From the NCBI RefSeq assembly GCF_036997615.1, contig NZ_JAWLQA010000001.1: a stretch of DNA of 64,000 nt, one strand, 5' to 3'. Below are positions 54,898 to 64,000 of the stretch, in pieces. The position numbers and the translations under genes were made by a program. The DNA is from Brachyspira sp949287565. GTDB taxonomy: Bacteria; Spirochaetota; Brachyspiria; Brachyspirales; Brachyspiraceae. How positions within the stretch are numbered: position 1 is the first letter of the stretch; every line of letters begins with the position of its first letter. The notes below the pieces were generated by a model. That model was not told the origin of the DNA, did no database searches, and saw nothing but the letters and a program-made list of their open reading frames with translations.

Positions 54898-56220
54898 ATG
54901 AATAATAATATAAAAAAATTAATAAGAGATTCTGATTATATAAAAATATTAATACCTTTTGTAATATCTACAATGACTCAGCCTCTTTTGGGAGCAGTAG
55001 ATACAGCAGTTGCAGGAAGATTAGGAAATCCAGCATATATAGCAGGCGTATCAGTTGGAAGTGTTGTTTTTAATACTATATATTGGGTATTTGGTTTTCT
55101 TAGAGTGAATACAACTTCATTCAGTGCTATGGCTTTGGGTACAGGTAAAACTGAAGATAGGGCTTTTGCTTTTTTTCAGCCATTATATATAGCATTATTT
55201 ATATCTTTTATAATACTTATATTTCAGAAAATTATTAGTTTTTATGCTGAAAAAACTTTTGACTTAGAAACAGAAGCATTCAAGGCATTTAATATATACT
55301 ATAAAGTACTTATATGGGGAGCACCATTTTTACTGTCTAATTATGTAATGCTAGGCTGGCTTATGGGACAAAGAAAAATAAGGGCTTCTCTAACAATGCA
55401 AATAAGCGGAAATGTATTAAATATGATATTAGATGTATTATTTGCCATAACATTATCTATGGGAGTATTCGGCATAGCAGCTGCAACCCTAATATCACAG
55501 ATTATTTCTTTTTTAATTGGAATATTTTTTATTATTAAATATGGTAATTTTGGAAAAATCAATTTAAAAGATTTTGCTAATTTATATAATATGAAAAAAT
55601 CTTTAATTTCAAATCTATATTTAATGCTTAGAACTATATGCCTTATAGTACAAATAAATATTTTTACCTCAAAAAGTGCTTCTTTAGGTACTATACTAAT
55701 TTCATCAAACTCTATACTTCTTCAAATACAATCAATAATATCATATATGTTTGATGGAATAGCTAATACTTCAAGCGTTTATAGCGGAAAAGCTTTTGGA
55801 GCTAAAAATCAATATTTATTAAAGTCAGCAATAATAAAAAATATAAAATACAGTATTATATTTGTAATATTATTAACTGCTTTATATTTAATTTTTAATA
55901 AAACTTTTATAAATTTGTTTACCAATAATATTGAAGTTTTGAATTACTCTTATAAATATTATTTTTGGGTAGCATTATACCCTATTGTATCAGCAATAGG
56001 ACTCACTTTTTATGGCATATTTACTGGGGCTTCTTTTAATAAAGCTGTTTTTATATCAACTTTCTTAAGTTTAATATTATTTTTATTTGTACTTTTTATT
56101 GGTTTTGATTATCTAAATAATAATGGACTTTGGATTGCATTGCTGTCTTTTTATTTTGGCAGAAGTATTTTTATATTACCTTTTATAAAAAGTTTATTCA
56201 AAAAAATAAATTATAATTAA
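54898..56220 (+). CDS. DinF-type MATE transporter in the nickel operon
   Basis: 440 residues, about twelve membrane helices. The MTQPLLGAVDTAVAGRLGNP segment and following LRVNTTSFSAMALGTGK resemble DinF-type MATE exporters, different from the NorM/VmrA-like one at 10902. Position directly after nikE (14 bases, no terminator) and directly before the hydrolase gene (15 bases) implies a role with nickel, perhaps export of a metal chelator. The ATG has no Shine-Dalgarno. Confidence 0.83.
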   Translation: MNNNIKKLIRDSDYIKILIPFVISTMTQPLLGAVDTAVAGRLGNPAYIAGVSVGSVVFNTIYWVFGFLRVNTTSFSAMALGTGKTEDRAFAFFQPLYIALFISFIILIFQKIISFYAEKTFDLETEAFKAFNIYYKVLIWGAPFLLSNYVMLGWLMGQRKIRASLTMQISGNVLNMILDVLFAITLSMGVFGIAAATLISQIISFLIGIFFIIKYGNFGKINLKDFANLYNMKKSLISNLYLMLRTICLIVQINIFTSKSASLGTILISSNSILLQIQSIISYMFDGIANTSSVYSGKAFGAKNQYLLKSAIIKNIKYSIIFVILLTALYLIFNKTFINLFTNNIEVLNYSYKYYFWVALYPIVSAIGLTFYGIFTGASFNKAVFISTFLSLILFLFVLFIGFDYLNNNGLWIALLSFYFGRSIFILPFIKSLFKKINYN

Positions 56221-56235
56221 TGATGGAGTAAAAGA

Positions 56236-57198
56236 ATGAATAAAATAAAAAAAGAAATTAAAAAGTTTATATGTAAAAGTACAGGAGAAGAGATAATATT
56301 TCCTATTGCATATATTGAAGGAAATACAAACAATAATAATAATAAAACTCTGGCTGTTATAGGAGGAATGCATGGAAGTGAATTTACAGGAATAGAAGCT
56401 GCAATAAAACTGCTTCATGATTTAGAAACAAATAAATTAGAAATAAACGGCAGATTGATAATAACTACAATATTTAATATACCTGCTTTTATGGAGAACA
56501 GAGCTTTCATTGTTCCTAATGATAATAAAAATCCATTAAGACTATTTCCGGGTGAAGAAAATGGAAGCTATACTGAAGCTATGAATTATTATTTTTGGAA
56601 TGAAATTTTAATTAATGCAGATTATTGTATAGAACTTCATGGAGGAGATATACCAGAATCAATAGCTAATTGTATCTATGTGCCTATAGTAGAAAATGAA
56701 ATAACAGATAGTATATCAAGAAAAATGGCTGAAGTATATAATATAAAATATATAATAGATACTAAAATGAACAAAGATAATAAATACGGAGGAGCTTATA
56801 GCCGATTAGCTTTTAAAGGTATTCCTTCTATACTTACTGAAGCAGGAGGAAATGGAATACTAGATGAAAATAATGTTCAAGTTCATTATGATGGAATAAA
56901 AAACATTATGATTTATCTTGATATGCTTTCTAATGAAGAAATTAAGAATACAGAAGAAAGAGTTATATTAAATTATACAGGATCTATAAAATCTGACTGC
57001 AATGGAATGTGGTATCCTTATGTAAAAACAGGTGATGCTATTAAAAAAGGAGATAAAGTAGGAGAAATAAGAGATTATTTTGGAAGCAAAATAAAAGATA
57101 TAATATCTGATTATAATGGTATTGTATGTATATTAAAATCTAGTCCTTCTTTAAAAATAGATGATAGTTTAGTAGAAATAAATGAAATAAAAAAATAA
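56236..57198 (+). CDS. Succinylglutamate desuccinylase/aspartoacylase-family zinc hydrolase
   Basis: 320 residues of the M14-like AstE/AspA family, which cleave N-acyl or amide bonds with zinc. Zinc ligands His46 and Glu49 (GGMHGSEF), His135 (ELHGGD) and the catalytic-type Glu201 (LTEAGGNG) are present. A C-terminal beta-rich domain (about 235-320) is usual. The natural substrate is unknown. As last gene of the nik operon it could process a nickel chelator or peptide-type ligand; this is inference. Confidence 0.8.
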   Translation: MNKIKKEIKKFICKSTGEEIIFPIAYIEGNTNNNNNKTLAVIGGMHGSEFTGIEAAIKLLHDLETNKLEINGRLIITTIFNIPAFMENRAFIVPNDNKNPLRLFPGEENGSYTEAMNYYFWNEILINADYCIELHGGDIPESIANCIYVPIVENEITDSISRKMAEVYNIKYIIDTKMNKDNKYGGAYSRLAFKGIPSILTEAGGNGILDENNVQVHYDGIKNIMIYLDMLSNEEIKNTEERVILNYTGSIKSDCNGMWYPYVKTGDAIKKGDKVGEIRDYFGSKIKDIISDYNGIVCILKSSPSLKIDDSLVEINEIKK

Positions 57199-57315
57199 AA
57201 TATAATTTACAAAAATATAAAAATGTAGTTTATCATACAATAGTAATTTTATTGTACTTGATAAAAAAATCAAAAATAATAAAATGTATACAATATTTTT
57301 AATAGGTGTTAGAAA

Positions 57316-58827
57316 GTGTTAAGGAAATTGATATATATTATTATTTTAAACTCAGTTTTTTTTAATTTTTTTATTTTTGCCCAAACTAACAATACAAATA
57401 ATATAGTACTTTCATATACACAATATATGGAGAGAATAAAAATATTAATACCAGAGATGAAATTAACAGCTTCTCAGGAAAGCAATGCAGCTAACAATTT
57501 AACTAAAGCAAAAAGTGCAGGAGATGTAAAATTTGATTTGCAGGCCGGTGCCATAGGAAAGCAAAGCCATTTTGATCAATATAGTTTTTTACCAACATCA
57601 GATTTCAATTATAATGGTTTTAGAATAGGTGCAGGATTCAGCGGACTTATACCCTACTCCGGAACTAGATGGTCTGTAGAAATTAAGCATGATAGTTTTT
57701 TCGGGGATTTTAAAACAGGTGATATTTCTTTACCAGTTGATACACCTTTGGGTACAGTTAATGGCAAACTTCCAAATTTAAGTACAAATAATTTTAAATA
57801 CTATTATCCAAGTATTAAAATACAAATTGCTCAGCCTATATTGAGAGATTTTTTTGGAAAGTTAGACAGATACCCTATAAAGGATGCAGAATATCAGCTT
57901 ACTATAGCAAAATTAAAAAGAATAATAGATGATAACAGCGTATTAACATCTTATCAGAAAATTTATTATCAATGGATAATGGCTAGAAAATTAATAGCTT
58001 TATATAATGAAATGATAAGAGAAGCAAGAAGTTTTGAAAATCAAGTATATAAAAGATATACAAGCGGTGTTATAGATAATGACTCATATCAAAATGCAAA
58101 AAGACAAACTTTAAAATATATAGAAGCAAGAGATAAATCAGAATTAATGTTAAAAAAAGTTATGAGAAATATTCAATTCTTTATACCTGAAGAAAATATA
58201 CAGCCTAATGAAGAAGATTGGAATCAAACATTAGAAACTTCTATAAATGCTAAAATAGATATAGTACCATTTTTAGAAAGTGCTCAAGGTCAAATGGCTT
58301 ATCAATTAAAATTAAGAAGCGAATATGCTATTTCAGTAATGAAAAATAATGCATTGCCTGATTTATCTATAGTAGGAAGCGTATCATTATCAAGTTTAGA
58401 TGACAGCGGATATTTTAAGTCTTTTTCTACTATGACTAATGTTGATTATTTTGTAGGGCTTATGTTCTCATACCCTATAGGCGGACGTGATGCCAAAGCC
58501 AAAATGGAAGATGCTTATGCTGCTTTGAATGCCGTTACTGCTGATTTTGACAGAGTTAATAGAGATTTCGATGTACAGATAGGAACTTATTATGATGAGT
58601 TTGAGGCATACAAAAAAATGCTAGAAAATAAAAAATTAGAAGTTAATGCTATAGTATCAAGAATAAATACACAAAATGCTAAATTCAGACAAGGAAGGCT
58701 CCCTATAGATGAAATAATAAATGCAAGGCTTGATTTAGCACAGGCAAGAGCAGAACTTCTTAATTTGCAGTATTTAATAATAACTACTGTTATGGACTAT
58801 AATTCTCTGGTGTTACTTAATAATTAA
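57316..58827 (+). CDS. TolC-family outer-membrane efflux protein
   Basis: 503 residues with a signal peptide (GTG start; LIYIIILNSVFFNFFIFA), then the two helical repeats of outer-membrane efflux proteins (for example YPIKDAEYQLTIAKLKRII, and LPIDEIINARLDLAQARAEL at the C-terminal end). It forms the exit duct through the outer membrane and periplasm. AGGTG precedes the GTG. The RND gene begins 20 bases after its stop. Confidence 0.87.
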   Translation: MLRKLIYIIILNSVFFNFFIFAQTNNTNNIVLSYTQYMERIKILIPEMKLTASQESNAANNLTKAKSAGDVKFDLQAGAIGKQSHFDQYSFLPTSDFNYNGFRIGAGFSGLIPYSGTRWSVEIKHDSFFGDFKTGDISLPVDTPLGTVNGKLPNLSTNNFKYYYPSIKIQIAQPILRDFFGKLDRYPIKDAEYQLTIAKLKRIIDDNSVLTSYQKIYYQWIMARKLIALYNEMIREARSFENQVYKRYTSGVIDNDSYQNAKRQTLKYIEARDKSELMLKKVMRNIQFFIPEENIQPNEEDWNQTLETSINAKIDIVPFLESAQGQMAYQLKLRSEYAISVMKNNALPDLSIVGSVSLSSLDDSGYFKSFSTMTNVDYFVGLMFSYPIGGRDAKAKMEDAYAALNAVTADFDRVNRDFDVQIGTYYDEFEAYKKMLENKKLEVNAIVSRINTQNAKFRQGRLPIDEIINARLDLAQARAELLNLQYLIITTVMDYNSLVLLNN

Positions 58828-58847
58828 TATTTTTATTGGAATTAGAT

Positions 58848-61800
58848 ATGGATAAAATAATTGAACTATTTGCAAAAAACAGATTATTAGTTAATGTTAT
58901 TATTTTAGTTACTTTAGCTGTTGGAATATACTCTTATCTTAATATAAAGAAAGAAGCTTTCCCATCAACTAACTTTGATGTTATGATAGTTCAAGTTATA
59001 TATCCGGGTGCATCTACAGAAGATGTTGAACAATATGCAATGATTCCAATAGAAGATGAGTTGCAGACTATAGCAGGTATTGATGAGTTTTATTCTATAA
59101 TAATAGAAAATGCCGGAATACTTACTATAAGAATAGATATGAATCTTAAAGACTCAAGACCTGTGAAAGATGAAATATTTAGGCGTCTTCAAAATGCTCC
59201 TAATGTATCGAAAGATGTTTCAGAAATAAAAATATTTGAAGCTAATGCAAACAGACTTCCTATATACAATTTAGGTATAAGATTCAAAAAAGGAATGGAA
59301 GGAAGCGAAAAAGAACTTTATGATATATCCAAAAAATTTGAAAAAGAATTAAAATATGTAGACGGAGTTGCAAATATTGAAGTATATGGAAGGACTGATC
59401 CAGAAATTCAAATACTAGCAGATCCTAATAAATTAAGCGAGTATTATACTTCATTAACAGAAATAGTACAGGCATTATCTTTAAGAAATATACGTTCTAC
59501 AAGCGGAAGTATGAAGCCTGATGAAAATGCTGATTTAGAAGAAAAAAATAAACTTCTTGTAACTACAGGACAATTTCAAGATCCATTATCAATTACAAAC
59601 GTTATTATACGTTCTATATTCAATGGACAGCCAATAAGAATTGGAGATGTAGCAAGAGTCGAAGAATTATTCGTTGATAAAAGTGTGTATATGAGAGTTA
59701 ATAGTCAGAATGGATATTCAATAAACATTATAAAAAAAGAAGATGCTGATATATTAAAAACTATAGATAATGTTAATAAATATTTTGAGAATAACAAAGC
59801 TACTATACCAAATAATATAGAAATAGTACCTATGGCTGATAACTCAAGAACTATTAATGATTTACTTAATGCAGTTTCTTCAAATATTATAACAGGATTC
59901 ATAATCATATTTGTAATACTTATAATATTTTTAGATTTTAAAAGTGCAATATTTACTTCGCTTGGAATGCTTATAGTTATTTCTGTTTCTCTTATTTATA
60001 TGACATATTCAGGAATAACTTTCAATATAATTTCTTTAGGCGGAATTATAACTGTTTTAGGTATGATAGTTGACAACTCAATAGTAGTTTCAGAAAATAT
60101 TTTTAATTATCATCAAAGAGGAATAAGAGGACTTGATGCCACCAAAAGTGCCGTAGGCGAAGTATTTATGCCTATGCTTGTTTCTACTCTCACAACCGTT
60201 GCATCTTTTGCACCTATAATATTTGTTACAGGAACTATGGGAAGATTAATAAATCAATATCCTAGAGTTGTAATTGTTGCTTTGATTGTAAGTATATTTC
60301 AGGCTGTACTTCTTTTACCTAACAACTTAATAACAAAAGAAGAACTTACAGGTGAACATAAAAGAAAGATATTTAATTTTAAAAATCCGCTTGATTTTGA
60401 TAAGGATAAATTATTTGATAAATTAAAAATACCTTTTGTTAAATTTTTAAGATTTACATTAAAATTTAGATATATTGTATTTATCTTTTTTGTAATTACA
60501 TTACTTATCACTTTAGTAATAGCAAAAGTAATATTTGCAAAATTTACTTTAGTTTATGACACTAGTGCTGATGTTATAGTTGTTAATATTGATACAGGAG
60601 TAGGAAGTTCTTTATATAAAACAGAAAAATATCTTCAGCAGGTAGAAAATATTATTTATGATACAATAGATACTAATGATATAATAGCCGTGTATAGTTT
60701 ATTAGGAAAGCAATTAGATAAAAACACTGTAGAAGTATCCGAAGAGATGGATAATCTTGCCGGTACTATGATATATTTAGTTCCTGCAAATAACAGAAAA
60801 AAAATAGCTTATGATATAGTAGATGATTTAAATCTTGCTATAGAAAAAAGCGGCATAAAAAAAGAATTGGCATTAATAACAGTAAATACTAAACTTCCAA
60901 TAAATCCCGGTAAAGCAGTAGATATAAAAATAATAGGAAATGATACTGCTATGGTTAAAGAAGTAAAAGATAAAATGAAAGAACATCTTTTAAGTTTAGA
61001 TGGCATTATAAACTATGATGACGATGATAAAATTGGACAGGAAGAATTAAGAGTAATATTTGATTATGACAGAATGGGAGAACTCGGAGTGAATGTTGCT
61101 TATGCTGCAAGAGAATTAAGGGCTGCCTATGCAGGAATAGTAGCTACTTCAATTCAACAGTTTGAAAATAAATTAGACTTCAGAGTAAGATTAGATAAAA
61201 AATATACTTATGATACAAATGTACTTAATAATCTTTATATACCAAATACATATAACAGACTTATACAATTAAAAGATATAGCAGACATATATATTACGAA
61301 CAATCAATCAAGTATAAGACATTATAACGGTAAAAAATCTATAACTATGACAGCTGATATTGAGCAGGGAAAAAATACTGCCATACAAGTAACATATGCG
61401 ATGCAGGATTATTTTAATTCTATATCAAAAGATTATCCTAATATAAGCGTGGAGTTTGCAGGAGAGGTAAAAGAAACCAGAGGCTCTATAATCGGTATTG
61501 CTTGGGGATATGTTATTGCTATAATTGCAATATATGTAATACTTCTTCTTCAATTCAATAAATTTGTTCAGCCTTTCATGATTTTGGGTATAATACCATT
61601 TGGAATAATAGGAGTTATACTTGGATTTGCAGCACATAGAATGCCTATGTCATTTGTTGGTGCTGTTGGCATAGTTGGGCTTGCTGGTGTAGTAGTAAAT
61701 AATGGTATTATAATGGTGGACTTGATAAACCGAATACTTGAACAAGGAAATATACATACAAAAGAAGATGTACTTAATGCAGTAGTTGAAGGTGCAGGCG

Positions 61801-62018
61801 ACAGATTCAGAGCAATATTTTTAACAACAGTTACTACAATATTCGGACTTCTTCCAACTGTTTATGGTATAGGAGGACGTGCTGATTTGATAGTACCTAT
61901 GGTTATGGCTATGGCTTATGGGCTTTTATTTGCTGCCCTTTTGACATTGATACTTTTGCCTTCTCTATTCATGATATCAGCGGATTTGAAACTTATTAAA
62001 ATAAATTATAAAAACTGA
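58848..62018 (+). CDS. RND efflux transporter
   Basis: A 1,056-residue inner-membrane pump of the HAE/RND superfamily, energised by protons. Twelve membrane helices in two halves surround large periplasmic loops. In helix 4, VLGMIVDNSIVVSENIF keeps the first Asp of the proton relay (AcrB Asp407) but has Asn where AcrB has Asp408. YPGASTEDVEQYAMIPIEDE is the porter-domain start. ATG 58848 is preferred: GGAA lies 7 bases before it; the TTG at 58836 is inside that ribosome-binding site. It follows the TolC gene, but no periplasmic adaptor (AcrA-type) gene is in the window. Confidence 0.93.
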   Translation: MDKIIELFAKNRLLVNVIILVTLAVGIYSYLNIKKEAFPSTNFDVMIVQVIYPGASTEDVEQYAMIPIEDELQTIAGIDEFYSIIIENAGILTIRIDMNLKDSRPVKDEIFRRLQNAPNVSKDVSEIKIFEANANRLPIYNLGIRFKKGMEGSEKELYDISKKFEKELKYVDGVANIEVYGRTDPEIQILADPNKLSEYYTSLTEIVQALSLRNIRSTSGSMKPDENADLEEKNKLLVTTGQFQDPLSITNVIIRSIFNGQPIRIGDVARVEELFVDKSVYMRVNSQNGYSINIIKKEDADILKTIDNVNKYFENNKATIPNNIEIVPMADNSRTINDLLNAVSSNIITGFIIIFVILIIFLDFKSAIFTSLGMLIVISVSLIYMTYSGITFNIISLGGIITVLGMIVDNSIVVSENIFNYHQRGIRGLDATKSAVGEVFMPMLVSTLTTVASFAPIIFVTGTMGRLINQYPRVVIVALIVSIFQAVLLLPNNLITKEELTGEHKRKIFNFKNPLDFDKDKLFDKLKIPFVKFLRFTLKFRYIVFIFFVITLLITLVIAKVIFAKFTLVYDTSADVIVVNIDTGVGSSLYKTEKYLQQVENIIYDTIDTNDIIAVYSLLGKQLDKNTVEVSEEMDNLAGTMIYLVPANNRKKIAYDIVDDLNLAIEKSGIKKELALITVNTKLPINPGKAVDIKIIGNDTAMVKEVKDKMKEHLLSLDGIINYDDDDKIGQEELRVIFDYDRMGELGVNVAYAARELRAAYAGIVATSIQQFENKLDFRVRLDKKYTYDTNVLNNLYIPNTYNRLIQLKDIADIYITNNQSSIRHYNGKKSITMTADIEQGKNTAIQVTYAMQDYFNSISKDYPNISVEFAGEVKETRGSIIGIAWGYVIAIIAIYVILLLQFNKFVQPFMILGIIPFGIIGVILGFAAHRMPMSFVGAVGIVGLAGVVVNNGIIMVDLINRILEQGNIHTKEDVLNAVVEGAGDRFRAIFLTTVTTIFGLLPTVYGIGGRADLIVPMVMAMAYGLLFAALLTLILLPSLFMISADLKLIKINYKN

Positions 62019-62056
62019 TTGAATATTCATAAAAAAGCAAAAATTATTAATATTAT

Positions 62057-62929
62057 TTAATACTCTAGTAAATTGCTGTTTAGTATTGCACCGAGTTCAT
62101 ATCTGTTATTGTCGCTGCTGTAATTATATATATAAAATGTTAAATAATCATATTTATAATCAGCCATTTTTTGCCATACATATAAAAGTCCATTAGCAGG
62201 TATGGAACTTAATATATGTACTTCTTCTAAATTTCTATATTTTACTATATCATCAAAAATTTCATCTATCTTTTTAGTAAATAAATAATAGTATCTTTTA
62301 TTTACTAAACTTTTATGTGAATGCTCTTCTAATATAACTTGATGTGTTATTGTGATGATATTGCTGTATGAATAATCGAATCCTTTATTAAGAATAAGAT
62401 TTTTATCATCTTTATAAACTTGTTCTATATCATTAATATTTGATTGTCCTGATAGTATTATCCCTATTGGGTGATTAATATTATCTATTCTCATAACATT
62501 TGATTTGCTTTCTATAAAACTTTTTAATTCAGGCTCATCTATTTCTATATCTTTAAATCCCCAAGATAATGAATCTTTTGGCTTTGGAAGAAAAACAAAA
62601 TTATATCCGTATTTCTCTAATATATAAGCAATAGAAACAAGTATGCTGTTAGGAGCTATTGCATAAAGCACTATTGGATAATCTTTAGTTATATTTTTTT
62701 CTTTAAACTTTGATAATATAATATTTTTTAATTTTTTTATAACATTATCTATTTTATTTTCTTTTTCATTTTTGTATTCTTTATATTCTTTATCTAAATC
62801 TATTTCCAAATCAATAGGAGGCATTTCTCCGAAGTTCTGAGCATTTCCTCTTATAGAATGAAATATTTTAACTCTTTTAATATTATCATCTTCAGTCATA
62901 TAATCAAAAATTTTATTATTATCTTTCAT
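62057..62929 (-). CDS. SAVED-domain-like protein with no effector domain
   Basis: 290 residues, no signal peptide. After about 80 N-terminal residues there are two related halves. First: YPIVLYAIAPNSILVSIAYI (84-103), then a SWGF (122-125). Second: VHILSSIPANGLLYVWQKM (237-255), ending in YIYNYSSDNNRYELGAIL. Each half has the hydrophobic strand, A/S-x-P turn and helix of the SAVED fold, a double CARF-like domain that binds cyclic oligonucleotides in CBASS effectors. No nuclease, protease or membrane effector is fused, and no CD-NTase, ubiquitin-like or HORMA/TRIP13 gene is adjacent. It may be a sensor or orphan. The family call is from pattern only. It is divergent from tsaD. Confidence 0.5.
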   Translation of the reverse strand: MKDNNKIFDYMTEDDNIKRVKIFHSIRGNAQNFGEMPPIDLEIDLDKEYKEYKNEKENKIDNVIKKLKNIILSKFKEKNITKDYPIVLYAIAPNSILVSIAYILEKYGYNFVFLPKPKDSLSWGFKDIEIDEPELKSFIESKSNVMRIDNINHPIGIILSGQSNINDIEQVYKDDKNLILNKGFDYSYSNIITITHQVILEEHSHKSLVNKRYYYLFTKKIDEIFDDIVKYRNLEEVHILSSIPANGLLYVWQKMADYKYDYLTFYIYNYSSDNNRYELGAILNSNLLEY

Positions 62930-63063
62930 GCTTTACTCTCTATACATGTTTTATAAATTAATCAAAATAAACTATTTACAAATAATATAAAAAAATATAT
63001 ATTATAGAAACATTTTCGTAATAATTTTAACATAAAATAGAATAAATTGATATTGGAGATAAA

Positions 63064-64000
63064 ATGAAAATATTAGGTATAGACACTTCATGCGATGATA
63101 CTTCTGCTGCTATAGTTGAGGACGGAAAAAATGTACTTTCTTCAGTATTAAGCTCATCAATAGATGCACATAAAGAATTTCAAGGAGTAGTTCCTGAAAT
63201 TGCTGCAAGAAAACATTTGGAAGCCATACTCTATGTAATAGATAAAGCATTAAAAGATGCAAATACCACTTTAGATGATATAGATTTATTTGCAGTTACC
63301 AACAGACCCGGACTTTTAGGATCTTTACTTGTTGGAGTGGCAAGTGCAAAATCATTGGCATTTTCTTTAAACAAGCCATTATTAGCTTTGGATCATATAG
63401 CGGCACATATTTACTCGCCTCATCTTACAAATGATATAGAGTTTCCTTATATAGCATTAGTTGTATCTGGAGGACATACTATAATAACCGAAGTGCATGA
63501 TTACGGTGAATATAAAGTTGTAGGTACTACTTTAGATGATGCTGTGGGTGAAGCTTATGATAAAGTTTCAAAATTTTTAAATCTAGGATATCCGGGCGGT
63601 CCTATAATAGACAGATTAGCCAAAGAAGGAAACAAAGAAGCAATAAAATATCCTATTGTATTATTAAACGGCATAGATGAATTTAATTTCTCATACAGCG
63701 GACTTAAAACTGCATGCGTTTATTCTACAAAAAAATATCTTAAAGAAGGATACGAAGCCACTAATGAAAATATAGCTGCAGCATTTCAAATAAGTGCCAT
63801 AGAGCCTTTATATATTAAAACTTTGAAATATGCTGAAAAAAGCGGTATTAAAAGAGTTACATTATCCGGTGGAGTAGCATGCAATAGTTATTTAAGAGAG
63901 AGATTTGGAAACTCTAAAGACTTTGAATGTTATCTTCCTGCTTTAAAATACACAACAGACAATGCTGCTATGGTTGCAGGGCTTGCTTATCATATGAAAG
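63064..64000 (+). CDS. tsaD: tRNA N6-adenosine threonylcarbamoyltransferase (partial)
   Basis: Forms t6A37 on ANN-decoding tRNAs with TsaB/E. The gene runs off the right edge; 312 of about 335-340 codons are present. Start ATG 63064 follows GGAG by 5 bases. Seen: MKILGIDTSCDDTSAAIVED, metal-binding H111-x-x-x-H115 (HIAAHIYSP), ALVVSGGHT, YPGGPIID, and LSGGVACN. Normal, well conserved. The gene reads open to base 64000. Confidence 0.95.
   Translation, partial: MKILGIDTSCDDTSAAIVEDGKNVLSSVLSSSIDAHKEFQGVVPEIAARKHLEAILYVIDKALKDANTTLDDIDLFAVTNRPGLLGSLLVGVASAKSLAFSLNKPLLALDHIAAHIYSPHLTNDIEFPYIALVVSGGHTIITEVHDYGEYKVVGTTLDDAVGEAYDKVSKFLNLGYPGGPIIDRLAKEGNKEAIKYPIVLLNGIDEFNFSYSGLKTACVYSTKKYLKEGYEATNENIAAAFQISAIEPLYIKTLKYAEKSGIKRVTLSGGVACNSYLRERFGNSKDFECYLPALKYTTDNAAMVAGLAYHMK

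Overview
The window looks like chromosome of a very AT-rich spirochaete, most probably Brachyspira. This rests on extreme AT codon bias, Shine-Dalgarno-poor starts, a large single-operon chemotaxis system (cheA, cheW, cheR, cheD, cheB with STAS and CheY proteins), type III glutamine synthetase, LptF/G and RND/TolC envelope genes (a two-membrane cell), and spirochaete-style small lipoproteins. The genus is inferred, not proven. No rRNA, tRNA, CRISPR array, insertion sequence or prophage was recognised.

Layout. 1-4406: a surface-glycan patch with a GT2 glycosyltransferase, a fused iron-sulfur/F420-dehydrogenase-beta/pyruvyl-transferase protein and a decayed gene. These share a short sequence module (a WWIP..R peptide, then pentanucleotide repeats, then a conserved tail and terminator). 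4519-10769: methionine/one-carbon genes. MetH lacks its reactivation domain; that domain is encoded separately two genes downstream; metF lies opposite. A GT11 fucosyltransferase-like gene sits among them. 10902-24258: MATE pump, a GlmU-like gene and its partner, an exported beta-structure protein, DUF2225, LptF/G, GNAT, proS, dxr, an orphan GldG-like membrane protein and a flippase. 24305-28719: two duplicated exported ankyrin proteins with matching promoters, two cyclic-nucleotide-binding-domain proteins and a PNPOx-like flavoprotein. 28858-30750: nadE.

30883-39716 is the chemotaxis operon: an MCP-like soluble protein, STAS protein, CheY, CheA, CheW, CheR, CheD, CheB, and last a protein that reads like a catalytically dead nucleotidyltransferase. 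It is followed by glnN with promoter and terminator. 41996-46756 holds a WYL regulator, two membrane proteins, a small lipoprotein and gpsA. 46848-49548 holds TetR, a 64-residue protein and a PadR/HAAS pair with a palindrome inside the promoter. 49661-57198 is a nickel-type ABC operon (nikABCDE) behind a palindromic operator, extended by a DinF-type MATE transporter and an aspartoacylase-family zinc hydrolase. 57316-62018 is TolC plus an RND pump with no adaptor gene. 62057-62929 is a stand-alone SAVED-like protein, and 63064 to the edge is tsaD.

The best candidates for something undescribed are: the repeat-bearing cassette shared by unrelated glycan enzymes; the pseudo-nucleotidyltransferase in the chemotaxis operon; the SAVED-like protein outside any CBASS locus; and the nik operon with an exporter and amide hydrolase, which would fit a nickel-chelator cycle.
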